Assembly: GCF_001591465.1 (NCBI RefSeq)
Contig: NZ_BCUY01000007.1
Location: forward strand, 35,259 to 99,258
Source of the DNA: Cytobacillus firmus NBRC 15306
Lineage (GTDB): Bacteria; Bacillota; Bacilli; Bacillales; Cytobacillaceae
Direction of reading: 5' to 3'
DNA length: 64,000 bases
Both the position numbers and the translations under genes were made by a program. A model generated the notes under the pieces. The model made no database searches, was not told where the DNA came from, and saw only the letters and a list, made by a program, of their open reading frames with translations. Positions 1-8,745 of this stretch are shown one piece after another. How positions within the stretch are numbered: the stretch's first letter is position 1; each line of letters opens with the position of its first letter.

Positions 1-552
1 TCCGAAAATATATTTATTTACAAGCGCCATATATTCCTTGTTGGAACTGACCACTTCACCGCCTGAGCCAATCACCGTTTCCAGCTCTGTTTGCGAGCGG
101 GGAAATTTCACTCTTTTTCCGTCCTGGCTCGCCCATTTAAATAATTCCAGATCCCTGCCGATTCTTCGGTTATCAGTAATTACAAACCCCCATGATTTTA
201 ACGTCTGATTCCGCTTGGCCTGCATACCCATTCCTGTCGTCAAATATTGTTCTGTATGTTCTTTCTTATACTCAAGGTACAGATAGCCTGTCCGCTCATC
301 ACGATTGGATATTTCCTTTTCACCCAGTAAATAATCGGCCATTCTTCTTGATCTTGAGCCGAATGGATCCAGGCGGTCCGGTGATTTCTGCCCGTCCAGG
401 AGGACAGGCAGAATACTTTGCATGGTCACGGATTTCCCAGAGCCATTGGATCCGCGCAGAAGCAGCTTACCGTCTTCAAAGTCAAAAACCTCATTATCGT
501 AATACCAGAAATTAAACAAGCCGGCGCGATTTAATTTCCACTTATCTTCCAT
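1..552 (-). CDS. jetC: Wadjet JetC-like SMC ATPase, N-terminal part (cut by window edge)
   Basis: Only the first 184 codons lie in the window; the gene continues past base 1. The translated start contains a P-loop, GSNGSGKS at residues 34-41, after a hydrophilic lead of the TIGR02680/SbcC-MukB type. JetC is the SMC-like motor of the Wadjet system, which forms a complex with JetA and JetB, extrudes DNA loops and marks small circular plasmids for cleavage by JetD. The ATG at 552 overlaps the stop of jetB by 11 bases and is preceded by a GGAGGCAGC-like site, so the genes are translationally coupled. The family call rests mainly on the JetA-JetB context plus the P-loop position; the coiled coils and hinge are outside the window. 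Confidence 0.85.
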   Translation of the reverse strand, partial: MEDKWKLNRAGLFNFWYYDNEVFDFEDGKLLLRGSNGSGKSVTMQSILPVLLDGQKSPDRLDPFGSRSRRMADYLLGEKEISNRDERTGYLYLEYKKEHTEQYLTTGMGMQAKRNQTLKSWGFVITDNRRIGRDLELFKWASQDGKRVKFPRSQTELETVIGSGGEVVSSNKEYMALVNKYIFG

Positions 553-1720
553 TGCGCGCTGCCTCCTTTTTACTTTCAAAATCAGCGGGATAAAAGCCGA
601 TGAGCCGTGCTGCACCAGGCAGAATGGTCAGCATCCTGCTTTCTGCCTCCCATTCTGCCATACTCCAGTCTCTCCAAAGATTGATGATTTCCCAGGCAGT
701 CTCTTCCGGGGTTTCATCCCGGTGTTTTTTTCCCCATCCGTGGCCATATTGCTCTTTTGTTCTTCTTACATAAGCTTCAAAAGCTGCAGCTGGCATGCGG
801 ACTATGCCCCTTTCAGAGATATTCAATTCCTTTTGATGGTCTCTTAATACCGCCATCGTATGAAGGGCTGCATCAGTTATGCCTTTTGTGTCGGGATAGA
901 GTGTGTATTTCTTTTTCATATCGGGAATGGTCAGCATCGCCGCATTCTTAAATACTTCAAGGCGAAATGGAGTGTGCTGCTCGAAATCATCCCTGAGGCG
1001 GTTGCGGAAATTTCTGATATAAGCAAAGTCGGGGTCATCTTCCCCATTGCGGTGGACAACCGGCATCATCATCAGCTTGCGGTATACGCGTTTTCTTCTC
1101 TGATCATCCGGCTGGCGCTTCCATTCCTGTGACAGAAGGTCTTCCATGCTTCTGAACTGGACAAGATCATCCGGATACGAGCGCATAAAATAGCGGGAAT
1201 GCACAGAAATTTCATAAAGCACTTCTTCATCTTCACTCATTTGGAAAGCATCCAGGTTGCCATCGATTGTTTTTATCAGCTTTAAAGAGAGAACTTCCTT
1301 CAGAGCTCTAACCAGCGAGCGGCGATGCTGGTAATTCGTCCAGTCAAGGGAGAATTCGCCTGGATACATCTCCTGAATGTGCTCTGCCATATTTGACAGC
1401 AGAAATTGCTCATCTATCGCTTTTTGCTCTGTATAAGCGAGCGCACAGCAAAAAATCGCATAATCCATTGTCGTCACAAAGGATTGATGGCCCATCCAGC
1501 TCTCAGGCTGAACGGGGATTTTTTCGAGCTTAATAAAATGCTGATGTACAGTAAGCTCCAAACCGAATTTCTCTTGTATATATCTTTTCAGCTTTTGTTC
1601 CCGGTCGCGGATCTTCCGGTATGTTTCCGGTTCTTCCTCGCGCAATATCCAAAATTGTTCAAATAGCGTCCCAAGTGCATCGACAGCAATTTCATCAAAA
1701 ACCTCTTCATGTTCGTTCAT
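542..1720 (-). CDS. jetB: Wadjet JetB-like protein (TIGR02678 family)
   Basis: A 392-residue soluble, charged protein without membrane segments. Its N-terminal EEVFDEIAVDALGTLFEQFWIL and length fit the TIGR02678 family, the MukE-like kleisin-associated subunit of type II Wadjet systems. It should bridge the JetA kleisin and the JetC SMC ATPase in the plasmid-restricting complex. It starts by an ATGA overlap with the upstream jetA stop and overlaps jetC at its end, so the three genes form one tightly coupled operon. No catalytic motif is expected or seen. The assignment is from family recognition plus gene order A-B-C; JetD is not visible because the operon leaves the window. Confidence 0.85.
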   Translation of the reverse strand: MNEHEEVFDEIAVDALGTLFEQFWILREEEPETYRKIRDREQKLKRYIQEKFGLELTVHQHFIKLEKIPVQPESWMGHQSFVTTMDYAIFCCALAYTEQKAIDEQFLLSNMAEHIQEMYPGEFSLDWTNYQHRRSLVRALKEVLSLKLIKTIDGNLDAFQMSEDEEVLYEISVHSRYFMRSYPDDLVQFRSMEDLLSQEWKRQPDDQRRKRVYRKLMMMPVVHRNGEDDPDFAYIRNFRNRLRDDFEQHTPFRLEVFKNAAMLTIPDMKKKYTLYPDTKGITDAALHTMAVLRDHQKELNISERGIVRMPAAAFEAYVRRTKEQYGHGWGKKHRDETPEETAWEIINLWRDWSMAEWEAESRMLTILPGAARLIGFYPADFESKKEAARNGR

Positions 1721-3198
1721 TTTGCCTTCTCCTTCTCAAGATAATGAAATGTTACCGCCGGCATTTGCAATTGGCCGTCTTTCGCTCTTAAAGTAATCTT
1801 TCTAGTCCGATCCAGTTCAACCATTATTCGATCTCCGTGCTCCGTCTTAATCGTATAATCCGCTCTTGCCATGGCCTTTCCAATCCATGATAGAAACAAT
1901 TTCCGTACAAAGGGCTCAACAACTGGCAGGTCCTCTAATACAATCTCGCTTCCCGCCCGATAACTCTTGATTACCGATTGTTCCAGCAAGCGTTTTTCCA
2001 GGTGCTCCTTCATGGTTCTTTCTTTTTGTTCCTGATGATCCTCCATAGCTGTGGCTTTTGTTTTTTCGCGATACTCGCGGATTTTCGGCATCCGTTCATG
2101 TGCCATTGGTGCTTCTTCCCAAACATCCAGGTAAATATCATCTGTTGGAATATGATCCGAATACAAATGCTTAGTGTGTGACGCGCCAAATGCCACAGCA
2201 GAAAGCTTGTGGGCCTCGTCTATAGAGGGAAGTGCCAGAAACCAGCGCGCAAGATGCAGATAATCTTCCTTGCGGCTCCTCAGCTGCTGGCTCCGTTCGC
2301 CAAGCCTTTGCACAATTCGGGTTAAACGGCGGATGGCTTCATTTGTCTGGTGCAGGACATTTTCGTATTGGCTATCCCCTGTTTTGTCACCAAGAAACCA
2401 CCCTTTTACATTCCGCCATGTTTCCTCCAGCTCCTTGAGATAACCTTCTTCCGATTCCTTTTTCTCAAACCGGAACACCTTGTCTTCATGCTCGGCCACC
2501 TTTTTAAAGAAGTTCCGTATATCTGTCCGCGATACACTAATCATCACATCCTGAATTGCAGAAGATGTCCGCTGCAGTGCAATAATAAAATCCCTGAGAT
2601 ACAGGGTAAATTGGTCTTTATATAGCAAAAAGGCATCAGATTTCATATGCTCAGATGCATCTTCACTGCGGAGATAGGCGAAATAATCAGACGTATTTTG
2701 CGTGATTTTTTTAAAATAGGTAAGCAAATCATCCCAATGCTGTGCACATAACTCAGAGGATTCATTTGACGAAACCTGTATCTTCTTAAGGGTTTGATAA
2801 AAACGTTCAAATTGTGTTTTCTCAAGCGATCCGCCAAAGGTTTCACTTTCCTGTTCAAACCGGATGAGCATACGCTCAAATTCGACTGTGTAGGGTGTAA
2901 TTTGATAGCGAAATCTCCGCTTCTTAAACTCTTCAACAGTCTTTACTTTTCCGCTTTCCTGCTGAGCCCGAAGATTGCCCCACCTAACAAGGGACGACAA
3001 ATCATTATTTAGCTCTTCCATTTCATACTCCGAGAAATAGGCTGAAACTTTTAAATGCGATAAAATTTCTTCCGGTGATAAAAATTCTTTAAGTCTTTCA
3101 TGCTGAATATAAAAAAAACGAAGAATGGCACGGTATTTATCGCTTTTCTCTGTCGATAAATAAGCCGCTTCACTCACTCGTTTAAAGGGGAATTCCAT
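1717..3198 (-). CDS. jetA: Wadjet JetA-like protein (TIGR02677 family)
   Basis: This 493-residue protein is the first gene of the operon and resembles TIGR02677, the MukF-like kleisin of Wadjet. It is rich in helical, charged segments (about residues 120-320 look coiled-coil prone) and ends in a compact domain with a basic region. Kleisins close the SMC ring, here formed with JetC, and recruit JetB. The ATG at 3198 has a GAGAGGAG ribosome binding site about 9 bases upstream. Promoter elements were not assigned. The order jetA-jetB-jetC with overlapping ends is the diagnostic context for Wadjet anti-plasmid defence. Confidence 0.87.
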   Translation of the reverse strand: MEFPFKRVSEAAYLSTEKSDKYRAILRFFYIQHERLKEFLSPEEILSHLKVSAYFSEYEMEELNNDLSSLVRWGNLRAQQESGKVKTVEEFKKRRFRYQITPYTVEFERMLIRFEQESETFGGSLEKTQFERFYQTLKKIQVSSNESSELCAQHWDDLLTYFKKITQNTSDYFAYLRSEDASEHMKSDAFLLYKDQFTLYLRDFIIALQRTSSAIQDVMISVSRTDIRNFFKKVAEHEDKVFRFEKKESEEGYLKELEETWRNVKGWFLGDKTGDSQYENVLHQTNEAIRRLTRIVQRLGERSQQLRSRKEDYLHLARWFLALPSIDEAHKLSAVAFGASHTKHLYSDHIPTDDIYLDVWEEAPMAHERMPKIREYREKTKATAMEDHQEQKERTMKEHLEKRLLEQSVIKSYRAGSEIVLEDLPVVEPFVRKLFLSWIGKAMARADYTIKTEHGDRIMVELDRTRKITLRAKDGQLQMPAVTFHYLEKEKAK

Positions 3199-3322
3199 AT
3201 TTCCGCACTCCTCTCAAGGACATTAAATCAAATTTTACAGAAGATTTTCAGAACAGGCTAGTAAAAAGGGAGAAGCGGATTGGGATATTAGTTAAAAAGA
3301 TACTAGAAGGAAAACATGGAAC

Positions 3323-3659
3323 TTATTTAAGGGTTTTTATTAACAGTTCCAATTGCTTCCGGAGTTCCTGGATTTTATTCTGGACAACATCCCAGAAATC
3401 CGATAATTAATAGAAAAATAACCATGAATCATCATATCTCTCATTCCGGCCATTTTTCTCCATTCTATGTGAGGGTGCGTCTCCCTGGTTTCTTCAGGAA
3501 TTTTCACCGCTTCTCCAATTACCAAGACATTTTTTATTACAGCGTCAGACACTAAATCATTATCTAAAAACTCATCATATGTTAAACCGTTTGTATATTT
3601 TCCGATTTTCTCTGTGCACTCAGGATATCCTCCAAAAAAACTTTAGGCTCCCTCTGCAT
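3323..3659 (-). pseudogene. HepT-like (DUF86) toxin gene broken by two frameshifts
   Basis: Three reading frames must be joined to recover a HepT/DUF86 protein. Frame 1 (from ATG at 3659) reads MQREPKVFLEDIL. After one missing base near 3620 the next frame gives CTEKIGKYTNGLTYDEF and continues through VIGEAVKIPEET to the family signature RDMMIHGY (R-x4-H-x-Y, the HEPN RNase or AMPylation-target motif). A second single-base loss near 3389 switches to WDVVQNKIQELRKQL and the TAA at 3323. HepT is the HEPN toxin of HepT-MntA modules; no MntA-like nucleotidyltransferase is adjacent. The intact RX4HXY but split frame suggests an inactivated, antitoxin-less remnant beside the Wadjet operon. Confidence 0.8.
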
Positions 3660-3716
3660 ACTTGACACTCCTTAAAATGCTCGATTTTAAAGATGGCTTG
3701 GGCAGTGGGGGATTTT

Positions 3717-4304
3717 TCAATCAAACGTTTGATTGAAACGATAGACCAGGAAACGCTCGTTTTCATCACCCTTAAGTGCCACCTCTTTGATCAGCTCAAA
3801 TGAAGTGCTGTTTTCCAGATAAAATAAATAATCTTCTGAAGGGTAGTATAGAATAATGTCCATTTTGCGCGGGTTTCCTTCGGCTGAGCGGAGTATATTA
3901 TTGACGACTTTCATAAAAATCTGCACCGAAAACGGATTGAAAAAGTAAAAATGAGTGTCCAGCGGAGTGATTTCATACTCCTGAGCCAGGATGCAATGAA
4001 AGCTGATGCCTGATTTTTCCCCCTTGTACGTCCGATGATTTTCCATTGCTTCTCGGTAAAAGTACTCATTCATTTCCACGCCGGCAGCTGATGCCCGAAA
4101 GGTATGGTGAATATAAAACGGCAGCCGGCCCTTGCCGCAGCCGAAGTCCACGAGGCGATCACTGCTTTTCAGCGTGTATTCACTGAACAGTTTTTCAAGG
4201 CCCTCATAAGGAGTAGGTTCGTAGCGATAATAGTGAAAAGATTTGTGGAACCCTTTTTGGTCGCCGTATGTATGGATATTCAGCCATTCATCAAAATCTT
4301 TCAT
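3717..4304 (-). CDS. class I SAM-dependent methyltransferase
   Basis: The 195-residue protein carries motif I, DFGCGKG, at residues 53-59 (SAM-binding loop) and an acidic motif II segment, GVEMNEYF, about 20 residues later, which is typical of Rossmann-fold methyltransferases. The residues NPF around 130 could be the motif IV-like catalytic loop. The substrate cannot be told from sequence. The ATG at 4304 follows an AAAAGGAGCCCGCT ribosome binding site. The gene appears monocistronic, lying between the HepT remnant and the rsbR-like gene on the same strand. Confidence 0.8.
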   Translation of the reverse strand: MKDFDEWLNIHTYGDQKGFHKSFHYYRYEPTPYEGLEKLFSEYTLKSSDRLVDFGCGKGRLPFYIHHTFRASAAGVEMNEYFYREAMENHRTYKGEKSGISFHCILAQEYEITPLDTHFYFFNPFSVQIFMKVVNNILRSAEGNPRKMDIILYYPSEDYLFYLENSTSFELIKEVALKGDENERFLVYRFNQTFD

Positions 4305-4370
4305 AGCGGGCTCCTTTTAAAAATGCCTGCCGCGTTCCAATGAGGACAGCGGCAGACAGTTGTATATGTA

Positions 4371-5219
4371 TTATTTTTTAGGTTCAATCACTAAGTATTC
4401 CCTTAAGGTCTGCTGCAATGTTCCCTTTGTTTCCGCCTGGCTCTCGAACGAAACACCAGCATGGATCATTTTGCGGACAAGCTCAGCTCTAAGACCGGTA
4501 ATTACTGCATCACAGCCCATCATCCTAATGCCGCTCAAAATCTTTTTGAAGTGGACAATAACATCAACTTCCATATCTGCAATTCCGGAAAGATCCATGA
4601 TCAAGGTCTGGATTTTAATGGATGAGATATCCATCAGGACTTTTTCTTCAATCGTCTGAATCCGGTACGAATCAATCATGCCAATCAGCGGCAGAACAGC
4701 GACAGACGTGCTGACCGGAATAATCGGCACGGACAAATGCTCCACCAGTTTGCGCTGCGATTTAAGCATCTCATCTTTATAGTCAGAATAGCTGATAAAG
4801 AAGTTATTTAAGAATTGGTCCACATGATCATTGACCTCTTTTTCCATACTATAAAAATCTTCAGCTACTTTGTCCTGCCCTTTAATTCTGTCATACTGGA
4901 ACAGGAAGTGCCACAAAGTCCGACGAATCGCCTGCACCCATTCCAGTTTAAAAGAAAGCGTCAGGGAATGCTCAGCCCAGGCAACGCCTTCCTGTCTGGC
5001 AAAAGCAATCAGCTCTTCTTCTCTATTTTCAGCAACATATAAAGCCAATCTTTCTGCATTTTTTAAAAGATCAATATTCCCTCTTTGCAGAATTTCATTG
5101 ATCTTTGAGGCTACATTCACAGCCTCTGACAATAATTTGTGCTGAAAGTTCTCACGATTCGCAACAATAAATCCTGAAATATCGCTTGTTTCTTTGTAGG
5201 TTGCTTCCATTTTAAACAT
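4371..5219 (-). CDS. RsbR-family stressosome protein (RsbRD-like, STAS domain)
   Basis: A 282-residue protein with an N-terminal helical sensor half (about residues 1-155) and a C-terminal STAS domain (about 165-275). The STAS core contains LIMDLSGIADME and the following SGIRMMGCDAVITG strand-helix. In Bacillus, RsbR paralogues form the stressosome with RsbS and are phosphorylated by RsbT on Ser/Thr in the STAS domain, releasing RsbT to activate the sigma-B cascade. The Ser in DLSG lies at the position where a phosphorylatable residue would be expected, but this is inference. It stands alone, as unlinked RsbR paralogues usually do. Start: ATG at 5219 behind an AGGGGG site with short spacing; ATG 5210 is an alternative. 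Confidence 0.85.
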   Translation of the reverse strand: MFKMEATYKETSDISGFIVANRENFQHKLLSEAVNVASKINEILQRGNIDLLKNAERLALYVAENREEELIAFARQEGVAWAEHSLTLSFKLEWVQAIRRTLWHFLFQYDRIKGQDKVAEDFYSMEKEVNDHVDQFLNNFFISYSDYKDEMLKSQRKLVEHLSVPIIPVSTSVAVLPLIGMIDSYRIQTIEEKVLMDISSIKIQTLIMDLSGIADMEVDVIVHFKKILSGIRMMGCDAVITGLRAELVRKMIHAGVSFESQAETKGTLQQTLREYLVIEPKK

Positions 5220-5405
5220 ACGCCCCCTCGTTTTATATATACAATTCGTTTAAATCGAAGAAAATCCGTCTCTTGAATTTGATTTTGAAGATCACATCAT
5301 TTTTATGACAGAGTCCTAAATTTATATACCCTTTTTATTTTGCCCATAAACCATAAATTTAATTTTTTTATGAAATAGTAAAAATAGCGCCGGATAGGCG
5401 CCTCT

Positions 5406-6749
5406 TTAAATAACTCCCAATGTGCTCATAAACACAACCAAAATCGTAACAGGAACAACTACTTTCATCAGGATGCTCCACGCGGTGTACATGGCTGGCG
5501 AAATGTCGCTGCCAAGCAGAAACTCTTCTTTGACAAGCCCTTTGTCCATTCTAAAAGAAATAAACAGGGCAATCAGCAGGCAGCCCAGCGGAAGCAGGAT
5601 GTTGCTGACCAGGTAGTCGGTTGCATCAAAAATATTTTTTCCGAAAATCGTGAATTCTCCAAGCAGGCTGAATGACAGCGCAGCAGGAATCCCGGCGGCA
5701 AACATGACAATGCCGGAGATCCAGGAGATTTTTTTCCGTGAATGCTTTCCGTTCTCGATGAAGGCGGAGACGATGATCTCCAGCATGCTGAATGATGATG
5801 TCAGGGTTGCAAATAAGAAAAGCAGCAGGAAGATCGCCAGGAACACTTCTCCTAATGGGATCTGTGAAAAAACTGCCGGCAGGACCATGAACAGCAGTCC
5901 CGGGCCTTCAGCCGGTTCAAATCCGAATGCAAAGACAACCGGGAAAATCGCCAACCCTGCCAGGACCGAGATGATGATGTTCATGATCACAACAGATCCG
6001 GCTGATGATGGAATGCTGACTTTCTTATCCAGGTATGAGCTGTACGTGACCATGCAGGAAAAACCGACTGCTAACGCAAAGAAGGATTGTCCCAATGCAT
6101 AGAGTGCCGATTCGCCTGTGATTTTACTGAAGTCCGGGTTCAGGAAGAACTTGACCCCTTCCATTGCTCCATCCAGCGTCAAAGCGCGTATGACAAGCAC
6201 GATAAAAAAGATGAATAATAACGGCATCATGTATTTGCTAGCAGCTTCAATCCCGTTTTGGATTCCGAATGTAATGACAACAATATTAATAAGAAGAAAT
6301 ACAGCCAGACCCATTAGCGTCCAGCTTGGCGTTGAAGTGATCATGCCGAATAGTTCCGGATAGGCTGCACCCGGCTTGATGATTTGGCCGCCGATCGATA
6401 GAACTGTGTAAATCAGCACCCAGCCCCCAACAACCGAGTAAAAGCTCAATAGCAGGAAGCAGCCGATCACCCCAAGCTTCCCGGTAATCGTCCACCGGCT
6501 GTTTGGCGCCAGTTTATAGTAGGCAGACACCGCTTCCTTCTGTGCGCCCCGCCCGATAATAAATTCTGAAATGAGCATTGGCAGCCCTACCAGAATCGTG
6601 AATGCGATAAACATCAGCAAAAAGGCGCCCCCGCCGCTTGTTCCAGCTACGTACGGGAACTTCCAGATGGCCCCCAGGCCAATCGCCGCACCGGCCGAGG
6701 ACATAATAAAGCCGAATTTAGATGACCATTGCTCTCGATTTGTACTCAT
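5406..6749 (-). CDS. sodium:neurotransmitter symporter family (NSS) transporter
   Basis: The 447-residue protein has about 11-12 hydrophobic helices and the NSS signature AAIGLGAIWKFPYVAGTSGG at about residues 20-40, where unwound TM1 binds Na+ and the substrate carboxylate. Bacterial NSS members (LeuT, TnaT, MhsT) move amino acids with Na+ at the plasma membrane. It lies downstream of kynA on the same strand, separated by the 52-bp repeat array. Tryptophan import for the kyn pathway is therefore an attractive guess, but only a guess. ATG 6749 has a CAGGGGGGAAACT ribosome binding site. The two TM1 glycines and the FPY element look intact. Confidence 0.88.
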   Translation of the reverse strand: MSTNREQWSSKFGFIMSSAGAAIGLGAIWKFPYVAGTSGGGAFLLMFIAFTILVGLPMLISEFIIGRGAQKEAVSAYYKLAPNSRWTITGKLGVIGCFLLLSFYSVVGGWVLIYTVLSIGGQIIKPGAAYPELFGMITSTPSWTLMGLAVFLLINIVVITFGIQNGIEAASKYMMPLLFIFFIVLVIRALTLDGAMEGVKFFLNPDFSKITGESALYALGQSFFALAVGFSCMVTYSSYLDKKVSIPSSAGSVVIMNIIISVLAGLAIFPVVFAFGFEPAEGPGLLFMVLPAVFSQIPLGEVFLAIFLLLFLFATLTSSFSMLEIIVSAFIENGKHSRKKISWISGIVMFAAGIPAALSFSLLGEFTIFGKNIFDATDYLVSNILLPLGCLLIALFISFRMDKGLVKEEFLLGSDISPAMYTAWSILMKVVVPVTILVVFMSTLGVI

Positions 6750-6790
6750 AGTTTCCCCCCTGTTTTTTAGTATTTTATTTTCTTAGGTGG

Positions 6791-7096
6791 TTCGGACTCT
6801 GACACCAGTTTTTCCGCTGGTTGTGTCAGAAGTTGAACCAGGTTCGGACTCTGTCTCCGGTTTTTTCGCTGGCTGTGTCCGAAGTTGGCCCGGGTTCGGA
6901 CTCAATCAACGGTTTTTTTGCTGGTTGTGTCAGAAGTTGATCCGGCTTCGGACTCTCACTCCGGTTTTCTTGCTGGTTGTGTCAGAAGTTAATCCGGCTT
7001 CGGACTCTGACTGCGGTTTTCTCGCTGGTTGTGTCTGAAGTTGAACCAGGTTCGGACTCTTACTCCGTTTTTTCGCAGCTTCCGTCCGAAGTTCCC
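6791..7096 (+). repeat. six-copy tandem repeat, exact 52-bp period (family A)
   Basis: Units begin with TTCGGACT at 6791, 6843, 6895, 6947, 6999 and 7051, so every spacing is exactly 52 bases. Each unit has the layout TTCGGACTCT, a variable CTCCGG-like segment, a T-rich run, CGCTGGTTGTGTC, then GAAGTT and a CCAGG-like end. The TTCGGAC start and the GTCCGAA/GTCAGAA segment can pair, so each unit is a potential imperfect hairpin. The array sits between kynA and the NSS transporter and is not coding. Related units with the same 52-bp phase occur near 28.2, 45.0 and 64.0 kb. Confidence 0.92.
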
Positions 7097-7104
7097 CCGA
7101 TAGA

Positions 7105-7959
7105 TTACAGCTCTGTACGGATATCCCAAAGTTCAGGGAAGAATCGCTGATCCAGCACTTTTTTCAGATAGCCGACACCGGATGAACCGCCTGTGCCCAT
7201 CTTGAAGCCGATGATTCGTTCGACCGTTTTCATATGGCGGAAGCGCCACTGCTGGAGCCAGTCTTCGATATCCACAAGTTTTTCCGCAAGCTCGTATAAC
7301 TCCCAATACTTTTCAGGATTTTTATACACAGTCATCCAGGCTTCGCGGACAGAATCATTCTCTTTGTAGGTTCTGGTTACATCTCTGTTCAGAATGTCTT
7401 CATCAATTGGCAATCCGGCTTTGTGAAGCGCGCGGATGGCTACATCATAAAGGCCAGGTCTTTCGAATGCTTCTGTTAATCTTGCATGCAGCTCCGAATC
7501 TTTTTGATAGATCTTCAGAACATGCTCTGTTTTGTAGCCTAACGCAAATTCTACCATACGATACTGGTAGGATTGGAAGCCAGATGCCTGGCCAAGTGAA
7601 TCTCGGAACTCCATATATTCGGACGGCGTCATGGTGGACAGCACATCCCATGCCTGAATAATCTGCGATTGTGTCTTCGAAACGCGCGCAAGTCGCTTTT
7701 GCGCTGTGGATAAGTCATTATTTTCGATCGATTCGATGGCTGCTCCCATTTCATGAAGAATCAGCTTCATCCACAGCTCGCTCACCTGGTGGATGACGAT
7801 GAAAAGCATCTCATCATGATGGCCGGAAAGCCTGTTTTGCGCGGATAGGATTTTATCAAGCTGAAGGTATTCTCCGTAAGTCATGTTATTGGTAAAGTCT
7901 GTATGGATGCTCTTTTCAGAGGTTGTTGCGTTTACGTCCTGGTGTTTTTCGTTGATCAT
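7105..7959 (-). CDS. kynA: tryptophan 2,3-dioxygenase
   Basis: Haem enzyme that opens the indole ring of L-tryptophan with O2 to give N-formylkynurenine, in the cytosol. The 284-residue length is typical of bacterial enzymes. The family segment [19 protein letters not shown] at residues 47-65 supplies the substrate-pocket His57, and His242 in [14 protein letters not shown] is the likely proximal haem ligand; the [11 protein letters not shown] loop follows. The ATG at 7959 has a clear CAAGGAGGAACCCAC ribosome binding site. It is the third gene after kynU and kynB, separated from kynB by about 155 bases that contain family B repeats, which may uncouple its expression. Confidence 0.96.
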   Translation of the reverse strand: MINEKHQDVNATTSEKSIHTDFTNNMTYGEYLQLDKILSAQNRLSGHHDEMLFIVIHQVSELWMKLILHEMGAAIESIENNDLSTAQKRLARVSKTQSQIIQAWDVLSTMTPSEYMEFRDSLGQASGFQSYQYRMVEFALGYKTEHVLKIYQKDSELHARLTEAFERPGLYDVAIRALHKAGLPIDEDILNRDVTRTYKENDSVREAWMTVYKNPEKYWELYELAEKLVDIEDWLQQWRFRHMKTVERIIGFKMGTGGSSGVGYLKKVLDQRFFPELWDIRTEL

Positions 7960-7998
7960 GTGGGTTCCTCCTTGAAAATTAGTTCTTGTCGTTCCAGA

Positions 7999-8128
7999 TC
8001 CGGCCTGGTTCTGAGGGCTCTGACCGATATGTTACTTTTTGGCCTATATTCCTTCTGCGGATTGCGGCCGATCTTCATTTGGCCGGTAAATTCAGGATTC
8101 TGGCCGATTCCCCGCCTAAATCGGCCGA
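7999..8128 (+). repeat. GGCCGAT-type repeats at about 20-21 bp spacing (family B, copy 1)
   Basis: Variants of (T/C)GGCCGAT occur at about 8000, 8021, 8040, 8065, 8080, 8101 and 8122, separated by about 20-21 bases except around 8065. Between the cores the sequence is AT-rich and variable. The block fills the kynB-kynA gap, and its last core falls inside the final codons of kynB (RPI then TAG). The same family recurs at 47371-47500 in the same orientation relative to the window. It is not coding and does not form a simple terminator. Confidence 0.7.
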
Positions 8129-8745
8129 ATAACCGCCCGCACCGGGCTGCCGTCTCCGTCTTTGATTGGAAGAGGCAAGGCAATTAGTTCATAACTGCCT
8201 TCTTCTACCTCATCCAGCATGATGTTTTCAAGTATATGAATGCCATTCCGATATAAGGCATGATGCGTTTCCATCTCTTTGCTGTCGAGTGCATCAACGG
8301 ATGGCACATCCACTCCGAGCAGGCGCACCCCTTTGCTGCCAAGGTAGTCTGCCATATCAGAGGTCAGTTCAGGGATCCGATTCGGAAACACTTCCGGATC
8401 ATTCGGAACCGAGGTCCTAAGCAGCACACGTTCTGCGCCTTCGAGATCAAACCCTTTCAGAACCTCCGAATCTACCCGTTCATACTCAGATACATCGATC
8501 ACCCGCGCTGGTCCGATATACAGCTCAATGTCCAGATCCAGGATTTTTTCGCCTTCATCATTAAAATGGAACGGCGCATCGACATGGGTGCCAGTATGCA
8601 GGCTGGTCGTAATCCGGCCGATATTGACAGAGCCGGTTTTTTCTTTTGTAAAAGCCGTTTCATAGCGGAATGGCGTATCGCCAGGCCAGTGTGCAATGTC
8701 GCCAGTGAGCGGCTGTGAAATATCAATCCAACCTTTTTTCGTCAT
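8116..8745 (-). CDS. kynB: kynurenine formamidase (cyclase family)
   Basis: Hydrolyses N-formylkynurenine to kynurenine and formate. The 209-residue protein has the metal-binding signature of bacterial formamidases, [11 protein letters not shown] at residues 50-60 (HxGTHxDAPxH), with an upstream WPGD loop and the late GVDVPSVDA segment. The start ATG at 8745 overlaps the kynU stop as ATGA, so the two are translationally coupled. The last codons contain a family B repeat core, suggesting the repeat has shaped the C-terminus. Confidence 0.95.
   Translation of the reverse strand: MTKKGWIDISQPLTGDIAHWPGDTPFRYETAFTKEKTGSVNIGRITTSLHTGTHVDAPFHFNDEGEKILDLDIELYIGPARVIDVSEYERVDSEVLKGFDLEGAERVLLRTSVPNDPEVFPNRIPELTSDMADYLGSKGVRLLGVDVPSVDALDSKEMETHHALYRNGIHILENIMLDEVEEGSYELIALPLPIKDGDGSPVRAVIRPI

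Noticed and set aside
6787..7038. 83-codon plus-strand frame over the 52-bp array
   Set aside because: It is open only because of the repeat; no ribosome binding site and residues repeat with the DNA unit.
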